DNA from: Actinomycetes bacterium
Lineage (GTDB): Bacteria > Actinomycetota > Acidimicrobiia > Spongiisociales > UBA5794
DNA: 17,674 nt
Reading direction: 5' to 3'
NCBI GenBank assembly: GCA_023336875.1
Contig: JAMBLH010000224.1
Coordinates: 1 to 17,674 of the forward strand
The position numbers and the translations under genes were made by a program. Below, in pieces: positions 1 to 9,548 of this stretch (positions are counted from its first letter, which is position 1; the number at the start of each line of letters is the position of its first letter). The notes beneath the pieces are model-generated. The model made no database searches. It was not told the DNA's origin and saw nothing but the letters and a program-made list of their open reading frames with translations.

Positions 1-2477
<2,477 letters not shown>

Positions 2478-2653
2478 GTTTCGTCACCCCTCATAAGGCT
2501 GTGGCGCTCCGACTACCGGTGCGCCTCGCGGAGTATAGGTACCCAGTTCATCTACGCCGAGGATACGGATTCACAAGATCCGCTGCGAGACCTCGCCATC
2601 TGGTACTTCTAACGTACGGGTTAGCATCCACATTCCCCTCCCCGGAGTCGCCG
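2478..2653. promoter_or_regulatory. Divergent promoter region between clpC and the prenyl synthase
   Basis: This 176-bp spacer should drive both flanking genes. On the minus strand a TATACT hexamer (2532-2537) is a good -10 for clpC and would give a 5' leader of roughly 48 nt. No convincing TTGACA lies 16-18 bp upstream of it. On the plus strand TAGCAT (2622-2627) is a possible -10 for the prenyl synthase, leaving about 20 nt of leader that includes the CGGAG ribosome binding site. I searched by eye for a ClgR-type CGC-N5-GCG operator and for an HspR inverted repeat and found neither. Start sites are inferred, not demonstrated. Confidence 0.4.
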
Positions 2654-3646
2654 TTGGACCAACCGATCTTCCAGGATCTCGTGCCGATTCCACGTGTCTG
2701 GCAACGCATGGGAATGGTCGAGTCCCGTCTCAGAGAGGTATCGGTTGCTGAGACACCGTTCCTGACAGAGATCGCCCAGCATCTTCTGATTGCAGGTGGG
2801 AAGCGCTATCGGCCGCTTCTCTCCCAGGTAGCTGCCGAGCTCGGACCGAACACAGGACTGGAATCTGTCGAGGCAGGCGTGGCTGTTGAGCTTGTCCATC
2901 TCGGATCGCTCTATCACGACGATGTGATCGACGAAGCGGACGCACGCCGCGGCAAGACGTCTGTCAACACAAACTGGACGAACACCGTCGCGATTCTCGC
3001 TGGGGATTTTCTCCTCGCCCGTGCGTCTGAGATTGCAGCACCTCTCGGTGAGGAAGCCGTTGCCCTAATCGCTCGCACCTACGCAACGCTATGTGAAGGG
3101 CAGGTGTCCGAGCTTGCCTTCGCACACGGCTTCGACCACGGACCAGAGGGCTACTACTCGGTCATCGGCGGCAAGACAGCCTCGCTCATTCGCACTTCAG
3201 CGCGGCTCGGTGCAATGACCGGCGGAGCACCCAGCGCCACCGTCGAGTCGATCTCGGATTGGGCGTGGGAGATGGGAATGGTCTTCCAGATATCCGACGA
3301 TGTGCTCGATCTCATTGCCAGCGACGAATTCCTGGGCAAACCAGCCGGATCTGATATCGGGGAGGGGACATTCACGCTACCTGTGCTCCTTGCAGCCGAG
3401 GGTCCCGATGGAGTTGAGATCCGTTCGCTTCTGGCCGGAGGCGAACCGTATTCGCGCGAGGCGATCGAACGAGCCATCGAGCTGACCATTGCGGGCGGCT
3501 ACATCGATATTGCTCTCGATGAATGCGAAGCTCGTATCCGTAGCGCCGAGGAGGCTGCAGATCGGATACCAGACAACCCGTTGACGGGAGTCCTCCACAG
3601 TCTCGACCAGTACCTCATGGACCGCGTCATCTCGGCACGACGCTAG
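2654..3646 (+). CDS. Long-chain trans-polyprenyl diphosphate synthase (IspB/HepT-like)
   Basis: Head-to-tail condensation of isopentenyl diphosphate onto an allylic primer, probably making the side chain of menaquinone. Both aspartate-rich motifs are present, DDVID (residues 89-93) and DDVLD (215-219), together with GGKRYRP at 48-54, GGKTASLI at 172-179 and GKPAGSDIGEGTFTLPVL near 228. The residue five before the first DDxxD is Gly (84), a small residue as in long-chain enzymes rather than the aromatic of geranylgeranyl or farnesyl synthases. I chose the TTG at 2654 as start: CGGAG lies 6 nt upstream and the resulting 330 residues fit the family. An upstream in-frame ATG at 2501 would add 51 low-complexity basic residues and run back through the promoter region. 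ATG 2708 is a shorter alternative. Exact chain length cannot be read from sequence alone. Confidence 0.93.
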   Translation: MDQPIFQDLVPIPRVWQRMGMVESRLREVSVAETPFLTEIAQHLLIAGGKRYRPLLSQVAAELGPNTGLESVEAGVAVELVHLGSLYHDDVIDEADARRGKTSVNTNWTNTVAILAGDFLLARASEIAAPLGEEAVALIARTYATLCEGQVSELAFAHGFDHGPEGYYSVIGGKTASLIRTSARLGAMTGGAPSATVESISDWAWEMGMVFQISDDVLDLIASDEFLGKPAGSDIGEGTFTLPVLLAAEGPDGVEIRSLLAGGEPYSREAIERAIELTIAGGYIDIALDECEARIRSAEEAADRIPDNPLTGVLHSLDQYLMDRVISARR

Positions 3647-3836
3647 GAGGCTGTTGATTGATGGCGTTGGTCTGATCGTCGATCAGGCGCGCCAGTCGCA
3701 TAGGGCGAGGTTCCGCCACTCCTTGGGGCGGAATGGCGGAGCGTCGACCACAGCGAGTGGCGATGCAAGGTCGTCGAGCTGGCCGACATGCATGATTCAG
3801 CAGTCTCCCGGAGCCCGAGTCGGCTACCTTCACGAC
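3647..3836 (+). other. 190-bp spacer with two inverted repeats
   Basis: No convincing gene is seen here. An upstream in-frame extension of the lipoprotein is open from 3654, but its translation is unlike a signal peptide and I treat it as non-coding. Two short dyads stand out: CTGATC-GTC-GATCAG (3672-3686) and TTCCGCC / GGCGGAA (3711-3717 with 3727-3733, 9-nt loop). Neither is followed by a T-run on the plus strand, so neither looks like an intrinsic terminator. They may be transcript structures or protein sites. Confidence 0.4.
3711..3733 (+). repeat. Hairpin TTCCGCC / GGCGGAA upstream of the lipoprotein
   Basis: A 7-bp perfect stem with a 9-nt loop, about 100 bp before the lipoprotein start and 65 bp after the prenyl synthase stop. 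No T-tract follows on the plus strand and no A-tract precedes it for the minus strand, so it is not a standard terminator. Confidence 0.4.
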
Positions 3837-3839
3837 GTG
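3825..3839 (+). promoter_or_regulatory. Possible leaderless promoter: -10 TACCTT six bases before the GTG start
   Basis: TACCTT (3825-3830) fits the actinobacterial TANNNT -10 pattern and ends exactly 6 nt before the GTG at 3837, so transcription would begin at or next to the start codon. No Shine-Dalgarno lies at normal distance; the nearest GGAG is more than 20 nt upstream. A matching arrangement precedes the metalloprotease gene at the other end of the window. No clear -35 is visible. Confidence 0.45.
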
Positions 3840-5165
3840 CCCACCAGAATCCTTTTCGTCGTTCTCGCCATAGGCGTCATCGCGACGGCCTGCGTGCCCG
3901 GGGCAGGCGACACCCCCGAGACGACGGTTACGGAACCTTCGGTCACGACGACAACGAGTTCGCCGACAACCAGCGGGGCACAGGGAGATCTCGAGGCGCC
4001 CGAAAGAGGAGATCCCGACGATGTTGCCTCGGACGCATTCTGGGATGCAGGCAGGTTCAAGCTGGCTGGCGAACCAGACCTCTTCGACGAGGATGCCCTC
4101 ACATCGATCGAGCGGTGGCTTCCTGAGGATCTCGTGGACGGACTCGTCTGGGAGGTCTTCGCTGAAGGTTCAGATGCGAACGTTCTGGCAGTCTCGGTCA
4201 TACCGGCACTCACCTGGCGAGGCGACCCCAATTTCGTCCCGTCGCTGATCTCGACGCTCGCGGATGAAGAAGCCGATGAGGTGCACGATGGCATCTATCA
4301 GACCGAAACGACTGCAGGACTCGAACTATTCGCCTGGTCGACAGGGGACGGATTCGTGCTCGCTTCGTCATCCGACAGCGATCTTGCAGTCGACTATCTC
4401 AAAGCACTAAGCGCTGAGAGTGAGCCACAACGCGTCTGGGACTCGGAAACGTGTCTGTACACAGACCCAGAATCAGAGACGCTTCCCTATGCACCCTTCC
4501 CTCCGGACATTGTGGTTCCGTGCAGCGGTCCTCACAACGCTGAAGTGCTGGTGGCCCAACAGATTGGTACCGACCTGACAGAGTTCGATGGGGACGTGAT
4601 CGCCTACGACCGAAGCTACGAGTGCGACAAGGCGTACGCAGAGGTGTTTGGGCCACAGAAGGATCATGCACCGACGCTCATCACCTACATGCCTGACGAG
4701 GATGAGTGGGACCGTGGCGATAGGTACCTTGCCTGTGTCGTGCAACTCGACAGTCTCGACGGCATTGTTCTGATGGCCGGACCGATGGCAGTGCGTGACG
4801 ATCTCGATTGGGCCTTGGAGCCTGAAGATTGCCTCGATGCATCCTTCGCCCCCGAGGCGGTCGAGTGTGCACGACCGCACGGATATCAGTATCTGGGTGA
4901 CGCAACCGTGTCCGTGGAGGAGTGGCCCGGCGCTGACAGCGCTGCGCTCAACGATGTATGCATTCCGTTGTTGGATAGTTTCGTCACGCCGGGACCGGTC
5001 GATGTCGACGTGTTCGCCACCGGCCTGTACCCGTACGCATTCGAGCTCGGGGACCGCACGGTCCGGTGTATGGCATTCGCAATCGAAGAAGGCTTTCTCG
5101 CCGACGTCGCTGGCTCATTCGGCGGCGTATGGCGCGTGATCGGCTCCGGCGGAGTGGCTGCCTGA
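3837..5165 (+). CDS. Lipoprotein with two tandem Septum_form-like domains
   Basis: Secreted, probably membrane-anchored protein of 442 residues; biochemical role unknown. Starting at GTG 3837 it has a short basic n-region (MPTR), a hydrophobic core and a likely lipobox ending ATA-Cys19, followed by a Thr/Ser/Pro-rich linker (about 29-46). Residues 55-195 are an acidic domain I do not recognise. The rest contains two copies of a Cys-rich unit: Cys206, Cys229-x-x-PH, Cys263, EWDRGDRYLAC300; then Cys332, Cys344-x-x-PH, Cys375, LGDRTVRC411. The C-x-x-PH motif and the GDR-x-x-x-C motif recall the actinobacterial Septum_form domain (Pfam PF13845), linked to septation only by name and context. The regular cysteine spacing suggests two disulfides per unit. 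The in-frame ATG at 3792 is less likely as start because it places 15 extra polar residues before the signal peptide. The gene converges on the cupin with 11 bp between stops. Confidence 0.75.
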   Translation: MPTRILFVVLAIGVIATACVPGAGDTPETTVTEPSVTTTTSSPTTSGAQGDLEAPERGDPDDVASDAFWDAGRFKLAGEPDLFDEDALTSIERWLPEDLVDGLVWEVFAEGSDANVLAVSVIPALTWRGDPNFVPSLISTLADEEADEVHDGIYQTETTAGLELFAWSTGDGFVLASSSDSDLAVDYLKALSAESEPQRVWDSETCLYTDPESETLPYAPFPPDIVVPCSGPHNAEVLVAQQIGTDLTEFDGDVIAYDRSYECDKAYAEVFGPQKDHAPTLITYMPDEDEWDRGDRYLACVVQLDSLDGIVLMAGPMAVRDDLDWALEPEDCLDASFAPEAVECARPHGYQYLGDATVSVEEWPGADSAALNDVCIPLLDSFVTPGPVDVDVFATGLYPYAFELGDRTVRCMAFAIEEGFLADVAGSFGGVWRVIGSGGVAA

Positions 5166-5176
5166 GCCGGGTGTCG

Positions 5177-5524
5177 TCAGGCGTCGGATGTTCGGGGCGA
5201 GCGGCCGGGTGCCGAGAGCAGCGTCAGAAGCAGCCGCGAAGGCTCGGTGGCAACCACCGAATGGGGGACTGATGCCTCGAGATGCATCCACGTGGAGGGC
5301 CCGATCTCGCTCGTTGTATCACCTACGGTGAACAGGAAGGAACCAGATACGACCTGGATCACCACAGGAACCGTCGCGGTGTGCTCCGTGAGTTCCTGAC
5401 CGGTATCGAACGCAAAGCCGACAACACGGATGCGGTCGTCCCGGAAGAGGACCTTGGAAAGGACTCCTTCGTCCGGGATCTCCAGGCTCTTGGCAAGGTC
5501 GCTGAAAACGGTTTGATCGGTCAT
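5177..5524 (-). CDS. Small single-domain cupin protein
   Basis: A 115-residue beta-barrel protein of the cupin_2 type, function unknown. The two cupin motifs are recognisable: GQELTEHTATVPVVIQVVSG near residues 42-61 and a second segment ending VPHSVVA near 85-91. Motif 1 keeps only the first His of the usual HxH and lacks the following Glu, so any bound metal would have fewer ligands than in a classical cupin. Small actinobacterial and proteobacterial cupins with an EHTA motif look similar. It overlaps lysS by 4 bp (ATGA), so it is translationally coupled and is the last gene of the minus-strand run. The context gives no specific substrate. It could be a small-molecule binding protein rather than an enzyme. 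Confidence 0.8.
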   Translation of the reverse strand: MTDQTVFSDLAKSLEIPDEGVLSKVLFRDDRIRVVGFAFDTGQELTEHTATVPVVIQVVSGSFLFTVGDTTSEIGPSTWMHLEASVPHSVVATEPSRLLLTLLSAPGRSPRTSDA

Positions 5525-7050
5525 GACTCGTCCCCAGCCTCGGCTCGCATCGTGGGGAAGAGGATCACCTCGCGGATGTGTTTCTTGTCGGTGAGCAGCA
5601 TCACAAGACGATCGACCCCCAAACCAAGGCCGCCCGTGGGCGGAAGCCCGTACTCGAGTGCCCTGATGTAATCCTCATCAATTGTATGCGCCTCCTCGTC
5701 ACCTGCAGCCCTGGCTGCGGACTGGGACTCAAAGCGAGCCCTCTGATCGAAGGGGTCATTGAGTTCGGAGAACGCGTTGGCGTACTCGTCGCCTGCTATG
5801 AACAGCTCGAAACGTTCGGTCACATGCGGCTTGCTCCTATGCACGCGCGCAAGGGGAGAGGTCTCGATTGGATGTTCTGTGACGTACGTCGGCTCCCAAA
5901 GGGATGCCTCGACAAGTTCATCGAAGAGGGCTTCTACAAGCTTTCCTGAACCCCAATGATCCTCTACCTCGATACCGTGCTCCTCGGCCACGGAGCGGAG
6001 TTTGGGGATCGGCGTGTCAAAGTCGACGTCGCTGCCGAGAGCTTCCTGTGTGAGCTCGAGCATCGTTGCGCGCCGGTACGGCCCCGCGAGGTCGATGGTC
6101 CTCCCATCGTACGTGATACCGGTTGCACCGGTTGCAACGATCGCGCACGCAGCAACGACATCCTCAACAAGCGTCATGATGTCGTTGAAATCCGCAAAGG
6201 CCTCATAGGATTCGAGCATCGTGAACTCGGGATTATGTGTCGAGTCGATCCCTTCGTTTCGGAAAATCCTGCCGATCTCGAAGACCTTCTCGATGCCTCC
6301 AACGACCAGCCGCTTCAGGTACAGCTCCGTTGCAATCCGCAGGTACATATCCATGTCGAGCGCTGAGTGGGATGTCTTGAAGGGTCTCGCAGCTGCTCCC
6401 GTCGCCTGAGGGAGCAGCACTGGTGTTTCGACCTCGACGTACCCCCGGTCCTCGAACTGCTTCCGCAGTTCGCTCACGATCCTCGCCCTGGTGATGGCAA
6501 CGTTCCTCGCGTCCTCATTGGCCAGTAGGTCGAGATACCTCCGACGGCTTCGCTGCTCAATGTCTTTGAGTCCGTGCCACTTGTCAGGCATCGGCCGGAG
6601 ACTCTTCTGGAGCAAATCGAACTCTGAGATCCGGACACTCAGTTCACCACGTTTGGTGACGATCACCTCGCCGGTCGCGCCAATCCAGTCACCTGGATCG
6701 AGATCACGGAAGGCAGCGAACTTGTCGTCCCCGAGAGTGCGCTGATCAACGAACAGCTGAAGTGCACCGGTTCCATCCACTACGGGAGCAAAAATGAGTT
6801 TCCCCATCTCGCGGGTTGTCTGGAGCCGACCGGCGATCGTCACGACTTCACCCGTCGTGGCGCCGGGTCCGAGATCTGGGAACCGTGAGGCAAGATCTGC
6901 CGCTGTGTCTGTTCTCTCGAACGAATAGGGAAATCCCCCGCTCTCAATAACCGCACGGTACTTGGCGAGACGTTCCTTGGTCAGCGCTGTGGTCTCGAGC
7001 GACTGAACGTTTTCGGCTGGCGTTGCTGGCTGTTCGTCCTCAGCGGTCAT
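5521..7050 (-). CDS. lysS: Lysyl-tRNA synthetase, class II
   Basis: Charges tRNA-Lys with lysine in the cytosol. The 509-residue length is normal for the bacterial class II enzyme. An N-terminal OB-fold anticodon-binding domain spans about 70-150 (VVTIAGRLQTTREMGKLIFA). The catalytic core follows, with motif 2 as GRIFRNEGIDSTHNPEFTMLE (about 260-280) and motif 3 as GLGLGVDRLVMLLT (about 475-488). The C-terminus ends with the usual ILFPTMR. The ATG start overlaps the coaX stop by 4 bp and the lysS stop overlaps the cupin start by 4 bp. The first 20 residues are acidic and poorly conserved, so the exact start rests on the overlap. Its place between coaX and clpC matches the mycobacterial order. 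Confidence 0.97.
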   Translation of the reverse strand: MTAEDEQPATPAENVQSLETTALTKERLAKYRAVIESGGFPYSFERTDTAADLASRFPDLGPGATTGEVVTIAGRLQTTREMGKLIFAPVVDGTGALQLFVDQRTLGDDKFAAFRDLDPGDWIGATGEVIVTKRGELSVRISEFDLLQKSLRPMPDKWHGLKDIEQRSRRRYLDLLANEDARNVAITRARIVSELRKQFEDRGYVEVETPVLLPQATGAAARPFKTSHSALDMDMYLRIATELYLKRLVVGGIEKVFEIGRIFRNEGIDSTHNPEFTMLESYEAFADFNDIMTLVEDVVAACAIVATGATGITYDGRTIDLAGPYRRATMLELTQEALGSDVDFDTPIPKLRSVAEEHGIEVEDHWGSGKLVEALFDELVEASLWEPTYVTEHPIETSPLARVHRSKPHVTERFELFIAGDEYANAFSELNDPFDQRARFESQSAARAAGDEEAHTIDEDYIRALEYGLPPTGGLGLGVDRLVMLLTDKKHIREVILFPTMRAEAGDES

Positions 7051-7820
7051 TCGGTGTCCTGATTGCGGTCGAAGATAATGCGCAGCCCCTCGAGCGTAAG
7101 ATATGGGTCGACCGTTTCCACGCTCGAGCAGTGAGGCACGATGGTAGATGCCAGACCGCCGGTTGCCACTCTTGTGACTGGTTCATCGAGTTCCGCCGCG
7201 ATGCGTTCCACTATGCCATCGACGAGTCCCGCGTGCCCATAGATGCCACCCGATTGAATCGCCTCAACGGTGCCCTTGCCTATGACAGAACGAGGTGCGG
7301 AGAACTCAACCATGCGCAGAGCAGCGGTACCGGAGATAAGGGCGTTCGTGGAAATCTCCAGGCCAGGAGCGATGGCGCCACCGATGTACGCACCATCGGG
7401 GCCGACAACATCAAAGTTCGTCGACGTCCCGAAATCCACGACGACAACTGGCGCACCGTATCGCTCGCGGGCGGCAAGCGCGTTCACGATGCGGTCAGCG
7501 CCTACTTCGCCTGGATTGTCGATCTCTATCGACATGCCGGTTCTCACCCCTGGCTCAACGACGACGACGGGGCCTGAAGACACATGAGGGGCAACACGTC
7601 TAAGCGCAGCCGTCATTGCGGGCACCACACTTGAGATCGCCACGCCCCGGACATCGCTCTGTGTGAAGCCGTCTGCGCCGAGAATCCCTACGAGTTGCCA
7701 TCGTGCCTCATCAAATGTTGCCTGCGCGTTCGTTGAGATTCGCCAATGGCCAACCAGTTCCTTGTGATCGAACATGCCGAGCGCAACCTGCGTGTTCCCG
7801 ACATCAATGGTCAAGAGCAT
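7047..7820 (-). CDS. coaX: Type III pantothenate kinase
   Basis: Phosphorylates pantothenate to 4'-phosphopantothenate, the first committed step of CoA synthesis. At 257 residues it is standard for CoaX. Visible are the ASKHA-fold phosphate loop DVGNT (6-10), the pantothenate and dimer segment NPGEVGADR, and the second phosphate motif VVDFGTSTNFDVV followed by GGAIAPGLEIS. The actinobacterial C-terminus LTLEGLRIIFDRN is present. The ATG shares one base with the panC stop (TGATG), and the gene overlaps lysS by 4 bp. It sits directly after panC, so one transcript supplies both pantothenate and its kinase. panD, which separates panC and coaX in M. tuberculosis, is absent here. Confidence 0.96.
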   Translation of the reverse strand: MLLTIDVGNTQVALGMFDHKELVGHWRISTNAQATFDEARWQLVGILGADGFTQSDVRGVAISSVVPAMTAALRRVAPHVSSGPVVVVEPGVRTGMSIEIDNPGEVGADRIVNALAARERYGAPVVVVDFGTSTNFDVVGPDGAYIGGAIAPGLEISTNALISGTAALRMVEFSAPRSVIGKGTVEAIQSGGIYGHAGLVDGIVERIAAELDEPVTRVATGGLASTIVPHCSSVETVDPYLTLEGLRIIFDRNQDTE

Positions 7821-8710
7821 CAGGCGCCTCCATACAGAATGCTTGGATTGTCGATGTAGGTTCCACGGTCGGCCCTTTCAGTGGCTGGGTCAAGCAGAAT
7901 GCTGTCAATCAGGCGCACATTGCCGATCCGTGCAGCAATCGCCACGAACACGGGTCCGTCGATACGATCAACGGTTGAAGCGTCTGACGCGTCGGCAGCT
8001 TCGATGTAATTGATATCGATGCCGGCGCCGACATCGATGGTTGCCCTTGCAATCTCGAGCAGCGCATTCACGGACCGCTCCCCCGCTTCGAAGGCGTCGC
8101 CCGCGGCGAACAACGCGTTGTGCAGGTTGAGCGCAGAGGCCCTGTCCTCCCTAGCGAGATGTACATTGCGGCTCGAAAGCGCCAGGCCGTCGGGCTCCCT
8201 CACAATCGGAAGCCCATCGATCTCGACGGGGAATGAGAGATCCGCCGCCATCGTCCTCACTACCGCGAGCTGTTGGGCGTCCTTGCGCCCGAAGTACGCC
8301 ACATCCGGCTGGATACCAGCGAACAGCTTCGCGACAACGGTGGCAACACCGGCAAAGTGCCCCGGTCTGTAGGCACCCTCCATCGATGCGGACGCGCCTT
8401 CGACGGTGACAATCGTGCGAGACCCCTTGGGGTACATGGTGTCAACATCTGGGATGAAGAGCACATCTGCACCGGAAGATCCGGCAAGTACCGCGTCGCG
8501 CCCCACGTCTCTGGGATAGGCGGCAAGATCCGCGGAGTCGCCGAATTGAAGTGGGTTGACGAAGATGCTTACGACCACCGTCTCAGTGGACCTTCGTGCC
8601 GCCTCAATGAGACTGAGATGGCCTTCGTGGAAGAAGCCCATCGTTGGCACGAGACCGACACTCGCTCCAACCAGTTCTCTCACCTGATCGAATGTTGCAA
8701 CGGTGTTCAT
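7820..8710 (-). CDS. panC: Pantothenate synthetase (pantoate-beta-alanine ligase)
   Basis: Joins pantoate and beta-alanine with ATP to make pantothenate. The protein has 296 residues. The nucleotidyltransferase HIGH-type motif appears as PTMGFFHEGHL (22-32); most family members have GALHEGH here. The pantoate-binding segment SIFVNPLQF, the FGRKDAQQL motif and the KMSKS-like LALSSRN follow as expected. The ATG overlaps the stop of the DUF2520 gene by 4 bp, and the gene abuts coaX with one shared base. beta-Alanine must come from a panD or another source outside this window, since no aspartate decarboxylase gene is present. Confidence 0.96.
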   Translation of the reverse strand: MNTVATFDQVRELVGASVGLVPTMGFFHEGHLSLIEAARRSTETVVVSIFVNPLQFGDSADLAAYPRDVGRDAVLAGSSGADVLFIPDVDTMYPKGSRTIVTVEGASASMEGAYRPGHFAGVATVVAKLFAGIQPDVAYFGRKDAQQLAVVRTMAADLSFPVEIDGLPIVREPDGLALSSRNVHLAREDRASALNLHNALFAAGDAFEAGERSVNALLEIARATIDVGAGIDINYIEAADASDASTVDRIDGPVFVAIAARIGNVRLIDSILLDPATERADRGTYIDNPSILYGGA

Positions 8711-9498
8711 GTGATCACTGTCTCGATCTCGTCCAAGGTGCCGGCCAGTCTGGCCGTCGACCTGGTCAGATCGATGAAGAGCTGCTCAGCTTGTGGTACT
8801 CGATCTCTGATCGCGGTGATCTGTCTCGCGACGGTTGCAGCATCCCCACGGGCTACAGGACCAGTGAGCGCTCCTGCTGGTCCCAGATCGAATGCATTAG
8901 CGATAATCGCCTCGACCAGGGGATGCGCTGCCTCAAAAGGTACGCCTGCTGCCTCGAAGAGTGCCAGGGACAGGTCGAGCGTTGTGAGCGTGTAGTTCGC
9001 AGCTGCGGCTGCAGCCGCGTGATACAGCGGCTTCACGTCATCACCGAGATCGAAGGGTCTGCAACCCAGTGACGCCGCGAAGTCGTGGAGCCGTTCTCGG
9101 AGCGGGTCCTCAGCGGTAATTGCCATCCACGCACCATCAAGGCGTGCAGCGCCTCGCTGTGCGTCGGGAAGCGTCTGGAGAGGGTGCATCGACCCGGTCT
9201 GGACGCCGACGGCGGCTATCGGGGCGAGCGCATCGACAGGAACAGCTCCGGAGACGTGCACGGTCGGAACCGGATCAGCGATTTCAGCTATCACGGCAGC
9301 GATCTCAGGAATCGCGTCGTCCGAGACCGCCACGATGCACAGATCGGGAACTGCTGCCACCACATCCACAAGCGATTTCAGAACGGATACGGAACGGGCG
9401 TTTCGGCCGTCTATCGATGTGATCGTGTGCCCACTGCGAGACGCTGCGATCGCAATTGCGCCACCGGCGCGGCCGGATCCAAAGATGGCGATGTTCAT
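8707..9498 (-). CDS. Rossmann-fold / DUF2520 oxidoreductase, ketopantoate reductase candidate
   Basis: A 263-residue protein in the 6-phosphogluconate-dehydrogenase-like group. The N-terminus has a dinucleotide-binding loop GSGRAGG (7-13), then LCIVAVSDDAI, and the DUF2520 signature HVSGAVPVDAL (81-91) with SMHPLQT (103-109). The all-helical C-terminal half starts with KPLYHAAAAAAAN, where Lys156 and Asn168 match the K-x(n)-N pattern of catalytic residues in this superfamily. GGAG lies 4 nt before the ATG, a good ribosome binding site. It sits immediately before panC and overlaps it by 4 bp; M. tuberculosis has the orthologous arrangement (Rv3603c-panC). That context, and the absence of a recognisable panE in the window, make reduction of 2-dehydropantoate to pantoate a reasonable guess, but no assay data are implied. 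Other small-molecule dehydrogenase roles remain possible. Confidence 0.85.
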   Translation of the reverse strand: MNIAIFGSGRAGGAIAIAASRSGHTITSIDGRNARSVSVLKSLVDVVAAVPDLCIVAVSDDAIPEIAAVIAEIADPVPTVHVSGAVPVDALAPIAAVGVQTGSMHPLQTLPDAQRGAARLDGAWMAITAEDPLRERLHDFAASLGCRPFDLGDDVKPLYHAAAAAAANYTLTTLDLSLALFEAAGVPFEAAHPLVEAIIANAFDLGPAGALTGPVARGDAATVARQITAIRDRVPQAEQLFIDLTRSTARLAGTLDEIETVIT

Positions 9499-9548
9499 AC
9501 GGCTCCGATCCTGTCGGGTATCGGTCCCTGGAGGAAGGCTATCAGCTG

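Noticed and set aside
2501..2653. N-terminal extension of the prenyl synthase from ATG 2501
   Set aside because: The extra 51 residues have no family counterpart and cover the divergent promoter; the TTG at 2654 has a proper CGGAG site and gives a normal length.
3654..3836. N-terminal extension of the lipoprotein from ATG 3654
   Set aside because: It would bury the signal peptide 61 residues into the protein, incompatible with export as a lipoprotein.
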